The notes under the pieces: model-generated
What the model was told of the DNA's origin: nothing
The model's database searches: none
Seen by the model: only the letters and a program-made list of their open reading frames with translations
Position numbers and translations under genes: made by a program
Part shown: one piece after another, positions 38,815 through 47,694 of the stretch
Numbering within the stretch: the first letter of the stretch is position 1
How the letters are laid out: the number at the start of each line of letters is the position of its first letter
DNA from: Thalassobaculum fulvum
GTDB lineage: Bacteria > Pseudomonadota > Alphaproteobacteria > Thalassobaculales > Thalassobaculaceae
NCBI RefSeq assembly: GCF_014652915.1
Contig: NZ_BMZS01000017.1
Coordinates: 21,559-85,558 of the forward strand
Reading direction: 5' to 3'
DNA length: 64,000 nt

Positions 38815-39971
38815 ATGCCGATCTCGGCGAAGGCGATCGCGAAGATCGCGTTGAGCACGATGACCAGGAAGATCGATTCCACCACCGCCCGCGTGGTCTG
38901 CCGGCCGACGCTCTCGGCGCTGCCCGACACCGCGAGCCCGTTGTGGCAGCCGACCAGCGCGATCACCACCGCGAAGAACGGCGCCTTGATCAGCCCCACC
39001 AGGAAGCTCCAGATCGTCACGCCGGCGGCCAGCTGCGACAGGAACTGGCCGGTCGACAGGTCGAGCTGGAACAGGCAGATCACCGCCCCGCCGGCGAGCC
39101 CGGCCACGTCGGCGAACACGGTCAGCGCCGGCAGCACGATCACCAGCGCGACCACCCGCGGCAGCACCAGCACGTCGACCACCGACAGCCCCATTGTTTC
39201 CAGGGCATCGACCTCCTGGTTGACCTTCATGGTGCCGATCTGCGCGGCGAACGCGCTGCCGGAGCGGCCGGCGACGATGATCGCGGTCAGCAGGATGCCG
39301 ATCTCGCGCAGCACCGAGATTCCGACCAGGTTGACGGTCAGCACCGCCGCCCCGAACCGGGCCAGCTGCAGCGCCCCCATGTAGGCGAGCACGACCCCGA
39401 CCAGGAAGCACAGCAGTCCGACGATCGGCAGCGCGGTAACCCCGGTCGCCTCGATCTGGGCGACCGTGGCGGTCCCGCGCAGCCGGGTCGGGCGCAGCAC
39501 CACCCGGCCGAGCGCCACGACCACCTGCCCGAGCAGGCCGAGCAGGCTGCGCCCGGTCCGCAGGCCTTCGGACGAGCGCCGGCCGAGCGCCTCGAGCTGG
39601 TCCAGCAGCGACCAGCGCGGCGGCGGCTCGACCGCGGCCGTCGGGTCGTGCAGGGCAGCCTTGTCGAAGATCGCGCGCAGCCCCTCGCCGAGACCGGCCA
39701 CCTCGACCGACACCCCGCGGCGCTCGAGCCGCCCGGCGGTCCGCCGGATCGCCCAGGCGCCGGCGCTGTCCAGCCGGGTCACGGCGGTCGCGTCGAAGGT
39801 CGCCCCCCGGACCTGGCGCTCGGCCAGCTCGCGCAGGGCGGCGTCGACCGCCAGCGCGGTCTCCAACGTCCACGCGCCGGCCAGCCGTACGACCAGGGCG
39901 TCGCCCCGGCTGTCGACGGACAGGGTGCCTGCTGCCTCCGCCCCCGCACGATCGATCGTCGCCGCGCGCAA
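38811..39971 (-). CDS. mlaE: Lipid-transport permease with N-terminal STAS domain (MlaB-MlaE fusion)
   Basis: A 386-residue protein in which a STAS domain (about 15-110, [19 protein letters not shown]) precedes the MlaE permease (about 130-386, five to six helices, with [16 protein letters not shown] and [16 protein letters not shown], the family EQxxALxxMG-like motif). In E. coli the STAS part is the separate protein MlaB, so here both are joined. A TTG start at 39971 has GGAGG 5 bases upstream; no ATG fits better. It is the first gene of the minus-strand mlaE-mlaF-mlaD-lipoprotein operon. Confidence 0.9.
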   Translation of the reverse strand: MRAATIDRAGAEAAGTLSVDSRGDALVVRLAGAWTLETALAVDAALRELAERQVRGATFDATAVTRLDSAGAWAIRRTAGRLERRGVSVEVAGLGEGLRAIFDKAALHDPTAAVEPPPRWSLLDQLEALGRRSSEGLRTGRSLLGLLGQVVVALGRVVLRPTRLRGTATVAQIEATGVTALPIVGLLCFLVGVVLAYMGALQLARFGAAVLTVNLVGISVLREIGILLTAIIVAGRSGSAFAAQIGTMKVNQEVDALETMGLSVVDVLVLPRVVALVIVLPALTVFADVAGLAGGAVICLFQLDLSTGQFLSQLAAGVTIWSFLVGLIKAPFFAVVIALVGCHNGLAVSGSAESVGRQTTRAVVESIFLVIVLNAIFAIAFAEIGI

Positions 39972-40119
39972 CCACTCCTCCCGCTGCTCCCTGCCTCAGA
40001 GTATCGGTGCGGCGGCAGATCGGCCAGCGTGCCGCTCTGCCGGTTCCGCCATCCTGGACGGTGGCACCCGGACACGGTTTGCTCTACATGGGACGGTCGG
40101 TCGACCCGGGGAGAACGCG

Positions 40120-40635
40120 ATGAACCTCAAGGAACATATCCGCTCGGTGCCGGATTTCCCGAAGCCGGGGATCCTGTTCTACGACATCTCGACGCTGCTG
40201 GAGCACCCGGTGGCCTGGAAGGTGACGGTCGAGCGGCTGGCCGAGGCGATCCGCCCGTTCAAGCCGGACCTGCTGGCCGGCATCGAGAGCCGTGGCTTCC
40301 TGACCGCCGCCCCGCTGGCGCTGGAGCTCGGGCTCGGCTTCATCATGATCCGCAAGAAGGGCAAGCTGCCCGGGCCGACCGTGCCCTACACCTACGACCT
40401 GGAGTACGGCACCGACACCGTCGAGATCCAGGAAGGCGCGGTCCCGCCGGGCGCCCGGGTGGTGATCCTGGACGACCTGCTGGCCACCGGCGGCACCCTG
40501 AACGCCTCGGTGCACCTGCTGCGCAAGGTCGGCGGCAACGTCACCGGCGGCGCCTGCATCATGGAGCTGACCTTCCTGAAGGGCCGCGACAAGCTCGACA
40601 TCCCGTTCGCGTCGCTGCTGCAGTACGACGAGTAG
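40120..40635 (+). CDS. apt: Adenine phosphoribosyltransferase
   Basis: A 171-residue salvage enzyme forming AMP from adenine and PRPP. The family N-terminus is [15 protein letters not shown], and the PRPP-binding loop is [21 protein letters not shown] is also conserved. A GGGGAGA site lies 6 bases before the ATG. It diverges from the Mla operon and stands alone, followed by an inverted repeat. Confidence 0.97.
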   Translation: MNLKEHIRSVPDFPKPGILFYDISTLLEHPVAWKVTVERLAEAIRPFKPDLLAGIESRGFLTAAPLALELGLGFIMIRKKGKLPGPTVPYTYDLEYGTDTVEIQEGAVPPGARVVILDDLLATGGTLNASVHLLRKVGGNVTGGACIMELTFLKGRDKLDIPFASLLQYDE

Positions 40636-40685
40636 CGGTCGCGCCCGTCGCTTCGTAGGTTCCGCATGCGCCCCGCCTGCGGCGG

Positions 40686-40743
40686 CCCGCTCCGGAATGA
40701 CGAAGCGAGGGAGCTACATTGCATTCTCGTCATTCCGGACGGG
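40686..40743. repeat. Intergenic inverted repeat
   Basis: TCCGGAATGACGA (40691-40703) is exactly complementary to TCGTCATTCCGGA (40727-40739). Adjacent CCCG (40686-40689) and CGGG (40740-40743) extend the stem with a one-base bulge. It sits in the 167-base gap between the convergent genes apt and acuI and is a plausible bidirectional terminator. The CATTCCGGACGGGCGCG text resembles short palindromic repeats dispersed in other alphaproteobacterial genomes; I cannot count copies outside this window. Confidence 0.6.
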
Positions 40744-40802
40744 CGCGCCGCCCCCGGCGCGGCCGATCCGGGACCCACCCTGCGACGGGCGTGTCCGCAC
40801 CC

Positions 40803-41804
40803 TTACCCGCCGCCGACCGTCACCACCGCCCGGCCGCGCACCTCGCCCTTGAGGATGGCGCGGCCGAGGTCCGGCAGCTCGTCGAACCGGTGCAGGTGGC
40901 TGACGGCGTCCAGCCTGTCCATCGGCAGGGTGTCGGCGATCGTCTTCCAGACCCGCTCGCGCCGGTCCTTCGGGCACATCACCGAGTCGATCCCGAGCAG
41001 GCTGACGCCGCGCAGCAGGAACGGCAGCACCGTGGTGGTGACCTCGTTGCCGCCGGTCAGCCCGACCGCCGCCACCGACCCGCCATAGGCAACCTGGGTC
41101 AGCAGGTTGGCGAGCGTGGTGCCGCCGACATTGTCGACCGCCGCCTGGAACCGCTCGCTGGCCAGCGGCCGCTTCGGCTGCTCGGCGAACTCGGCGCGGT
41201 CGACGATGCTGGCCGCCCCCAGCTCCGTGAGGTAGCCGTGGGTTTCGGCCCGGCCGGTCGAGGCGACAACCGTGTAGCCCTTGGCCGCCAGCAGCGCGAC
41301 GGCGACGCTGCCGACGCCGCCCGACGCACCGGTCACCAGCACCTCGCCGCCGTCCGGCCGCATGCCGGCCGCCTCCAGGCTGTCGACCGCGAGGCCGGCC
41401 GTGAAACCGGCGGTGCCGAGCGCCATGGCGCGCTCCAGGCTGAGGCCGGCCGGCAGCCTGACCAGATAGTCGCCCGGAACCCGCGCCAGCACGGCATAGC
41501 CGCCCCAGCGGGTCTCGCCGACCCGCCAGCCGGTCAGCACCACCGGGTCGCCCGGCGCCAGCCCGGAGTGCGACGAGGTCTCGACGGTGCCCGAGAAGTC
41601 GACGCCCGGCACGTGCGGGTACTTCCGCACCAGCCGGCCGATCCCGTTCATCACCATGCCGTCCTTGTAGTTCACGGTGGTGTAGGCGACGCGGACGGTG
41701 ACGTCGCCGTCCGGCAACTCGGCGGTCGCGAGCTCTTCGAACGCGCCGGTCACCTTGCCGCCCTCGCCCTCCCGCAGGACGTAGGCCTTGAAGCCGTCGG
41801 ACAT
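40803..41804 (-). CDS. acuI: Acrylyl-CoA reductase-like MDR oxidoreductase (YhdH/AcuI type)
   Basis: A 333-residue zinc-free medium-chain oxidoreductase. The N-terminal part TVNYKDGMVMNGIGRLVRKYPHVPGVDFSGTVE and the NADPH loop VTGASGGVGSVAVALLA match the YhdH/AcuI group, which reduces acrylyl-CoA to propionyl-CoA. GGAGAGG precedes the ATG at 41804. The frame is open for 2.4 kb upstream through the acyl-CoA dehydrogenase on the other strand; that part is rejected. It diverges from the dehydrogenase gene by 96 bases. Confidence 0.88.
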   Translation of the reverse strand: MSDGFKAYVLREGEGGKVTGAFEELATAELPDGDVTVRVAYTTVNYKDGMVMNGIGRLVRKYPHVPGVDFSGTVETSSHSGLAPGDPVVLTGWRVGETRWGGYAVLARVPGDYLVRLPAGLSLERAMALGTAGFTAGLAVDSLEAAGMRPDGGEVLVTGASGGVGSVAVALLAAKGYTVVASTGRAETHGYLTELGAASIVDRAEFAEQPKRPLASERFQAAVDNVGGTTLANLLTQVAYGGSVAAVGLTGGNEVTTTVLPFLLRGVSLLGIDSVMCPKDRRERVWKTIADTLPMDRLDAVSHLHRFDELPDLGRAILKGEVRGRAVVTVGGG

Positions 41805-41900
41805 GCTACCTCTCCGTTCGATTCCGTGCGCAGTTGCCCTGGCGGCGGCAGGGTGCCAGGGTTCGGCCCTCACAATGACTCGCCTCGACCGGAGCCCGCC

Positions 41901-43622
41901 ATGGATTCCTTCGCCGCAGCGTCCCCCGGTGCCGAGACCGCGGGCCTCCGGGACGGCAGCCTGCTGCAGCCGGACACCAGCGGCATCAACGCCTTCGACG
42001 ACGACCGGTCGCTGGCCGCGCTGCTCGGCCTGTACCTGGCGCCGGACGACCTCGCGACGCTGACCCCGACCTTCCGTCGCCTCGGCGACCTGATCGGCGG
42101 GCGGCTGGACGCGCTGGCGCATACCGCCGACCGGAACCCGCCGGTCCTGCACCACCGCGACCGCAACGGCGACGACCGCCAGCGGATCGAGAAGCACCCG
42201 GCCTATGTGGAGATGGAGCGGATCGGCTTCGGCGAGCTGGCGATGGCGGCGATGTCGCACCGCCCGGCGCTCGGCCTCGACAAGCCGGTGCCGCACGCCG
42301 CCAAGTACGCCATCCAGTACCTGTTCGCGCAGTCGGAGTTCGGGCTGCTGTGCCCGATCAGCATGACCGACGCGCTGACCCGCACGATCCGCCGCTACGC
42401 CGACCCGGCCCTGGTCGAGCGCTACCTCGCCGGCCTGACCGCCGAGACCCTGGAGGACCACCTCCAGGGGGCGATGTTCATGACCGAGCGGGCCGCCGGC
42501 TCCGACGTCGGCGCCACCGTGACCCGGGCCGTACCGGACGGCGACGGCTGGCGGCTGTACGGCGACAAGTGGTTCTGCTCGAACACCGATGCCGGGCTGG
42601 CGCTGGTGCTGGCGCGGCCGGACGGCGCGCCGCCGGGCATCAAGGGCGTGTCGCTGTTCCTGCTGCCGCGCGACCTGCCGGACGGCAGTCGCAACGCCTA
42701 CCGGATCGTCCGGCTGAAGGACAAGCTCGGCACCCGCTCGATGGCGTCGGGCGAGATCACGCTGGAGGGCGCAAAGGCCTGGATGGTCGGCCCGGCCGGC
42801 CAGGGCTTCGTGCAGATGGCCGAGATGGTCAACCAGTCGCGGCTGTCGAACGCCGTGCGGGCCGCCGGCATGATGCGCCGGGCGCTGCGCGAGGCCCTGA
42901 CGGTGGCGCGTGGCCGCGAAGCGTTCGGCCGCCGGCTGCTCGACCTGCCGCTGCAGCGCCGGCAGCTGGTGAAGCTGATGCTGCCGACCGAGCAGGCGTT
43001 GTCGATGTGCCTGTTCACCGCCGACGCGCTCGCCCGCGCCGACGCCGGCGACGCCGAGGGCAAGGCGCTGCGCCGGATCCTCACGCCGCTGCTGAAGTTC
43101 CGGGTCTGCCGCGACGCCCGCAAAGTGACCGGCGACGCCATGGAGGCGCGCGGCGGGGTCGGCTACATCGAAGAGTGGATCGAGCCGCGGCTGGTCCGCG
43201 ACTCCCACCTCGGCTCGATCTGGGAGGGCACCAGCAACATCGTCGCCCTCGACGTGCTGCGCGCCGCCCGCAAGGAACATGCGCACGCCGCCCTGGCCGC
43301 CGCGCTGGGGGCCCGGATGGTGGCGGCCGGCCTGCCCGAGGACCGGCGCGCCCGGCTGACCGGGCTGATCGGCCGGGCCGCCGCCGCCGTCGACGCGGCC
43401 GCCGCGGCGGGCCCGGACGGCGACCGGCGGGCCCGCACCGTCGCCTCCGGCCTTTACCACGCCGCGTCGGCCTGCCTGCTGGCCTGCGACGGCGCCCTGC
43501 TGGCCGATCGGCGTCGGGCCGCACTGGCCGATCTGGTGATCCGCCACAAGCTGACGCCACGCGACCCGCTGGAGGCCGAGGACGGCAGCGAGGCGGAAAC
43601 CGAGGCCCTGCTGCTGGACTGA
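41901..43622 (+). CDS. Acyl-CoA dehydrogenase family protein (AidB-like)
   Basis: A 573-residue FAD enzyme, longer than the usual 380-400. The FAD/substrate strands MTERAAGSDVGA and YGDKWFCSNTDAGLALVLARP are conserved, and the C-terminal EEWIEPRLVRDSHLGSIWEGTSNIVALDVL resembles AidB. About 100 extra residues follow the catalytic domain. Role could be fatty acyl-CoA oxidation or, as proposed for AidB, alkylation-stress protection; which one is not clear. GGAG lies 6 bases before the ATG. Confidence 0.88.
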   Translation: MDSFAAASPGAETAGLRDGSLLQPDTSGINAFDDDRSLAALLGLYLAPDDLATLTPTFRRLGDLIGGRLDALAHTADRNPPVLHHRDRNGDDRQRIEKHPAYVEMERIGFGELAMAAMSHRPALGLDKPVPHAAKYAIQYLFAQSEFGLLCPISMTDALTRTIRRYADPALVERYLAGLTAETLEDHLQGAMFMTERAAGSDVGATVTRAVPDGDGWRLYGDKWFCSNTDAGLALVLARPDGAPPGIKGVSLFLLPRDLPDGSRNAYRIVRLKDKLGTRSMASGEITLEGAKAWMVGPAGQGFVQMAEMVNQSRLSNAVRAAGMMRRALREALTVARGREAFGRRLLDLPLQRRQLVKLMLPTEQALSMCLFTADALARADAGDAEGKALRRILTPLLKFRVCRDARKVTGDAMEARGGVGYIEEWIEPRLVRDSHLGSIWEGTSNIVALDVLRAARKEHAHAALAAALGARMVAAGLPEDRRARLTGLIGRAAAAVDAAAAAGPDGDRRARTVASGLYHAASACLLACDGALLADRRRAALADLVIRHKLTPRDPLEAEDGSEAETEALLLD

Positions 43623-43707
43623 TTGGCGATGCGCTCGATCCCTGCTTGACTTCGGCCGAAGGGGCCGGCCCCGACGGGCCGGCTGTATCTGCGGGGAACG
43701 GCATCGT

Positions 43708-45057
43708 ATGCACACCATCGACCGCCCGGTGATCCGGGCCGCGGCCGCCATGCTGGCGACGGATCCCGGCGAGGCGACGGACGCGGCGGACAGCGAGGCC
43801 GCGCGGCGGCTGCTGGCCGACCTCGGGGCATTCGACGGTACGGGCCCCGGAAACCTGGCGGCCCTGGTTCGCCTGGCCGGCCGCCTGCCCATGGTGTTCA
43901 TGCTTGCGGCGCCGCGGGCCCCGGGCCTCACCTTCCTCGGCGCGACGGTCGACGCCCGGGAGTTCGGCCGGAAACCGAGCGGATACGCCGTCGACGGCGT
44001 ATCGGGCTCCGGGACGAGCCTCCGGACGGCGTTCGCCGCCTGCATCGGGGAAGCCGCCGAGTACCTGTCGCAACTGGAAAGCGGCGACGAGGGGCTCGTG
44101 CGCCGCCCGGCCGGCGAGCCCGGCGGCGGCCCGGCACTGCGGAACCTGGACGGTCTGCTGGCCCAGCTCGAGGCCACCCCGGGGCGAGCCGATCCCGGGG
44201 CCGACCCGGCGATCGACTGGATCGCCGCGGAACGCGCGACGGACGGCGCCGCCGTCCTGGTGCCGGCCGACCTGTGCCTGCGCGGCCGGGATCAGTCCGC
44301 CGTCCGATCGCGGATCCCGCTGAGTACCGGCTGCGCCGCCGGACCGACCGCCGCTGGGGCCAGGCTGTCCGCGGTCCTCGAACTCGTCGAACGCGATGCC
44401 GCTGCGCTCTGGTGGATCGGAGGACGGCGGGGTCGCCGGATCGCGCCGGACTCGACGGCGGGCCGGGCGCTCCCGGGCCTTCTGCGGGCCCTCCGGCACG
44501 ATCGTGACGAGCGCCGCACCTTCGTTCTCGACATCACCACCGATCTCGCCATCCCCTGTGTCGCGGCACTGTCCTGCAACCGCGACGGCCGCGACCTTGC
44601 GTTCGGTCTCGCCGCCCGGCTCGACGCCGACGCCGCGGTCCGCTCGGCCCTGGTGGAGATGTGCCAGGGCGAACTCGGCAACGGGCTGATCGGCGTCAAG
44701 CTCGCGCGCGGCGGCGAGGCGGCGCTCACCGACCGCGAGCGCCTGCGCGCCCGCAGGTCCCGGCACCTGCTGTACGACGACTGCCCGCTGCTGCACCCGG
44801 CCGGCGTCTCCCGGTCCGACGATCCGGTGCCGCCGGCCGGTGATCCGCTCGACCACGTCCTGACGCGGCTTGCCGACGCGGACATCGACGTGGCGTTCGT
44901 CGACCTGACCCGTCAGGACGTCGACATCCCGGTGATCAAGGCGTTCGCGCCGGGTCTTCAGCCTCTTCAATCCTGCATTGCCACCAGACGCCTGCAGCGC
45001 ACGCGTGACGAATTCGGCGGCGGGATGATACAGACCGATAGTTTTGCATTACTCTGA
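43708..45057 (+). CDS. YcaO-domain protein
   Basis: A 449-residue YcaO enzyme. YcaO proteins use ATP to activate peptide backbone amides, forming azolines, thioamides or amidines in ribosomal peptides or proteins. Visible marks: the ATP-site helix CIGEAAEYLS (112-121), STGCAAGPT with LSAVLELVERDA (206-231), LVEMCQGEL (315-323) and the closing VIKAFAPGL (409-417). The Pro-rich C-terminus (PxPxP) of azoline-forming cyclodehydratases is missing, and no fused or neighbouring E1-like or TfuA partner is seen. It lies 50 bases upstream of a BTAD regulator on the same strand, near a leader-like protein and a peroxidase. GGGGA precedes the ATG by 10 bases. Confidence 0.88.
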   Translation: MHTIDRPVIRAAAAMLATDPGEATDAADSEAARRLLADLGAFDGTGPGNLAALVRLAGRLPMVFMLAAPRAPGLTFLGATVDAREFGRKPSGYAVDGVSGSGTSLRTAFAACIGEAAEYLSQLESGDEGLVRRPAGEPGGGPALRNLDGLLAQLEATPGRADPGADPAIDWIAAERATDGAAVLVPADLCLRGRDQSAVRSRIPLSTGCAAGPTAAGARLSAVLELVERDAAALWWIGGRRGRRIAPDSTAGRALPGLLRALRHDRDERRTFVLDITTDLAIPCVAALSCNRDGRDLAFGLAARLDADAAVRSALVEMCQGELGNGLIGVKLARGGEAALTDRERLRARRSRHLLYDDCPLLHPAGVSRSDDPVPPAGDPLDHVLTRLADADIDVAFVDLTRQDVDIPVIKAFAPGLQPLQSCIATRRLQRTRDEFGGGMIQTDSFALL

Positions 45058-45107
45058 GCAGTGACTGCGAGGTCGAGACACAAGGGGGGGACTGTGTCTG
45101 TCGATCG

Positions 45108-47234
45108 ATGGTAGGTAGCCACGGTGGAATACTTCTAAGTACCGACGCTTCCGTGCCCGGCACGCCGGCGAGCGGTGGAGCGTTCGACCTCGAGATCGGC
45201 GTGCTCGGCCGGTTCGTCGCGGCGAGCGGGGACAGCGAGCTCGCCGTCCGGTCACGCAAGGCGCAGGCGCTTCTGGCCTACATGGCGATTTCCCCGCAAC
45301 CCTGGGAATCCCGCGAGCGGCTGGCCGGCTTGCTGTGGAGCGAGTCCGACGAGACCAGCGCCAGGGGCTCGCTGCGTCAGGTTCTTCGCGAGCTCAGAAG
45401 CGCGTTCGACGAGGCGCGCTCGGACGCGTTCCTGACCAATCGGAACGATGTCCGCCTCGACGGCCGCCGGATCCGGCTGGACCTGTGGGAGGTCATCGAC
45501 CAGGCCCGCCGGGGACGGGTACATCCGCTACTGCTGTCGAACCAGCGCCTGTCCGAGTCCCTGCTGATCGGATACGAGGAGCTGGACCCGGCGTTCCGGG
45601 CCTGGCTGATGGTCCAGCGTCAGATCTTCCACGAGACCCTGGTCCGCGATCTCGAGCAGATCATCCTCGGCTACCCGGAACAGCCGGAACGCGCGACCCG
45701 CGCGGCCGAAGCGCTGGTCAATCTCGATCCCAGCCACGAGGGAGCCTGCCGGCTGCTGATGCGCGCCCACGCCGCGGCCGGCAACATTCCGCGCGCGCTC
45801 AAGGTCTATGCCGCGCTGTGGGATCTCCTCGACCACGAATACGACATGGAGCCGTCGGACGAGACCCAGGCCGTCGTCGCAGCGATCAAGGCCGGCCCCG
45901 ACGGCAGCTTCGCCGCACCGCCCGTGGCGTCCCCGAACGCGGTGACGCCGGCGGCCGCGGCTCCCGCGGACGACGACCCTTCCGCCGATCGGAACCAGAA
46001 GCCGGGGCTGGCTTCGGCCGCGAGGATGCTGCTGATCGTCGACACCTTCGACGCCCGCGGCGTGCCGGACAACGAGATCCATATCGTCCATGGGTTCCGG
46101 CACGACCTGATCGCCCGGCTGGTGCGGTTCCGCGAATGGTCCGTCATCGGCGGCTCGGAGGACCGCCTGCGGCGCCCTACGAACACCTCGAGCCTGCCGG
46201 AGTATTCGCTGCAGGCGACCGTCTACAAGGCCGAGGGCGCCTTCAAGCTGGTGCTGACGCTCCAGGACCGGGAGGTCGGCCGGTTCGTCTGGAGCGCGAA
46301 CTACGACCTGGCGCTCACCAACTGGTTCGAAGCCCAGCAGACGATCGTTCGGCGCATCGCGGTGGCGCTCAACGTCCAGCTCTCGGCCGAGCGTCTCGCG
46401 CAGATCACCGGCAGGCCGGACGTCTCGCTCGACGTCCTCGACCGGTGGCTCCTCGGGCAGAGCCTCAGCTTCCGCTGGCAGCCGCCCGACGAGACGCGCG
46501 CCGAGGAGATCTTCCAGTCGATCATCGACGAGGCGCCGGACTTCGCGCCCGCCTACAGCAGCCTCGTCCAGATCAAGAACTCGTACCACCTCGTGTTCCC
46601 GGGGCGCGATCGGACCCGCGAGAACGCGCGCGAGTCGCTGGCCATCGCCAAGCAGGCGGTGCAGATCGATCCGCTGGATTCCCGGGCCCAGCTCTGTCTC
46701 GCCTGGTCCTACGCCCTCAACGGCCAGCACGACCATGCCGAGGTGTCGTACGGCCTCGCCTACGATCTCAATCCGAACGACGCCTGGACACTGGTGTCGA
46801 CCGCACTGGGCCTGTCGTTCTGCGGCCGTAGGCAGGCCGCCCACGACATCGCGTCCCAGGCGCTGACCCTCTGCGTCGGCCCGTCGCCGGTGCACTGGGG
46901 CTACCAGGCGGTCACGCGCTTCATGATCGGCGACCTGGAAGGCTGCGTCGAGGCCGCGGACCGTGCCAACGACGCCATCAGCAACCTGCCGGCCTGGAAG
47001 GCCGCGGCGCTCGGCCACCTCGACCGGATCGCCGAAGCGAAGGCCGAAGGCCGCCGGTTCGTCGAGCTCATCCGGTCGAACTGGCATGGCCGGGCACCGC
47101 CCGAGGACGAGGCGATCGCGGCGTGGCTGCTGCACTGTTTTCCGATCCGCGAGCGGGAGTCGTGGGAACGCCTGCGCGACGGCCTGAGCCTGGCCGGCGT
47201 TCCCGCTCCCCGGTCGGCGCCGGCGTTGCCGTAG
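45108..47234 (+). CDS. BTAD-type transcriptional regulator with TPR C-terminus
   Basis: A 708-residue cytosolic regulator. A winged-helix DNA-binding domain lies at about 26-115 (IGVLGRFVAASGDSELAVRSRKAQALLAYMA, RLAGLLW, ARGSLRQVLRELRSAF), followed by a bacterial transcriptional activation (BTAD) domain at about 120-265, as in SARP-family regulators. A TolB/adenylate-cyclase-like linker domain spans about 300-430 and at least five TPR units about 435-690. SARP-like proteins usually activate nearby biosynthetic genes. It follows the YcaO gene by 50 bases and converges with the small leader-like gene. The ATG at 45108 has a run of seven G's 17 bases upstream, so the start is less certain. Confidence 0.88.
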   Translation: MVGSHGGILLSTDASVPGTPASGGAFDLEIGVLGRFVAASGDSELAVRSRKAQALLAYMAISPQPWESRERLAGLLWSESDETSARGSLRQVLRELRSAFDEARSDAFLTNRNDVRLDGRRIRLDLWEVIDQARRGRVHPLLLSNQRLSESLLIGYEELDPAFRAWLMVQRQIFHETLVRDLEQIILGYPEQPERATRAAEALVNLDPSHEGACRLLMRAHAAAGNIPRALKVYAALWDLLDHEYDMEPSDETQAVVAAIKAGPDGSFAAPPVASPNAVTPAAAAPADDDPSADRNQKPGLASAARMLLIVDTFDARGVPDNEIHIVHGFRHDLIARLVRFREWSVIGGSEDRLRRPTNTSSLPEYSLQATVYKAEGAFKLVLTLQDREVGRFVWSANYDLALTNWFEAQQTIVRRIAVALNVQLSAERLAQITGRPDVSLDVLDRWLLGQSLSFRWQPPDETRAEEIFQSIIDEAPDFAPAYSSLVQIKNSYHLVFPGRDRTRENARESLAIAKQAVQIDPLDSRAQLCLAWSYALNGQHDHAEVSYGLAYDLNPNDAWTLVSTALGLSFCGRRQAAHDIASQALTLCVGPSPVHWGYQAVTRFMIGDLEGCVEAADRANDAISNLPAWKAAALGHLDRIAEAKAEGRRFVELIRSNWHGRAPPEDEAIAAWLLHCFPIRERESWERLRDGLSLAGVPAPRSAPALP

Positions 47235-47250
47235 CCCGACCGCCGGTCGA

Positions 47251-47649
47251 CTACTTGCACTCGGAGATCGTGTAGTCGCCGATCCGCGAGTACAGCAGTT
47301 CGAGCGCCGACAGGCTGGTGTTCTTGTAGAACTCCGGAACCATGTAGATCGCGTCCGTCGGGTTCATGTTCTCCTCGGACTCCTCGATCAGCTCCTTGGT
47401 CGGGAGCCGGACGACCAGGGTGTCCCAGGTCGGCTGGACGAACAGCACCCCGGTGATGCGGTCCGGGATGGTCGCCCCGGGGTCGACGTCCAGAAGCTGC
47501 TTGCGGAACTCGGCCACGGTCCGCGGCCGGCTGGCGGGGTCCTTGGCCCATTCGGCGACCTTGCGGCCGAGCAGGGCGTAGTCCTTGACCGCCATGCGCG
47601 GGTGCGGCGGCTTCGGCGCGGCCGGATCGGCGGCATTGGGATCAGACAT
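47251..47649 (-). CDS. Small protein resembling a nitrile-hydratase-like leader peptide
   Basis: I do not recognise a firm family for this 132-residue protein. Residues about 40-90 (VAEFRKQLLDVDPGATIP, then TWDTLVVRLPTKELIEE) follow the layout of nitrile-hydratase-like leader peptides: a helix with FRxxLL, a short acidic loop and a strand with DTLxxxLP. The tail (about 95-132) has Ser, Thr, Tyr and a penultimate Cys but no Gly-Gly leader-cleavage site. A strong GAGGAGG ribosome-binding site lies 6 bases before the ATG. It is 45 bases downstream of the peroxidase gene on the same strand and faces the YcaO-BTAD genes. It could be a modified-peptide precursor or a peroxidase partner; this is an inference. 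Confidence 0.6.
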   Translation of the reverse strand: MSDPNAADPAAPKPPHPRMAVKDYALLGRKVAEWAKDPASRPRTVAEFRKQLLDVDPGATIPDRITGVLFVQPTWDTLVVRLPTKELIEESEENMNPTDAIYMVPEFYKNTSLSALELLYSRIGDYTISECK

Positions 47650-47694
47650 GGCAATCCTCCTCTGATGGTTGCTGCCGGCGGGGTCGCCGGAAGG

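Noticed and set aside
41805..44177. Upstream extension of the acuI frame
   Set aside because: It is antisense to the acyl-CoA dehydrogenase and YcaO genes and has no domain features.
45058..45068. Short palindrome GCAGTGACTGC between YcaO and the BTAD gene
   Set aside because: Only 5-bp arms; expected by chance and without promoter context.
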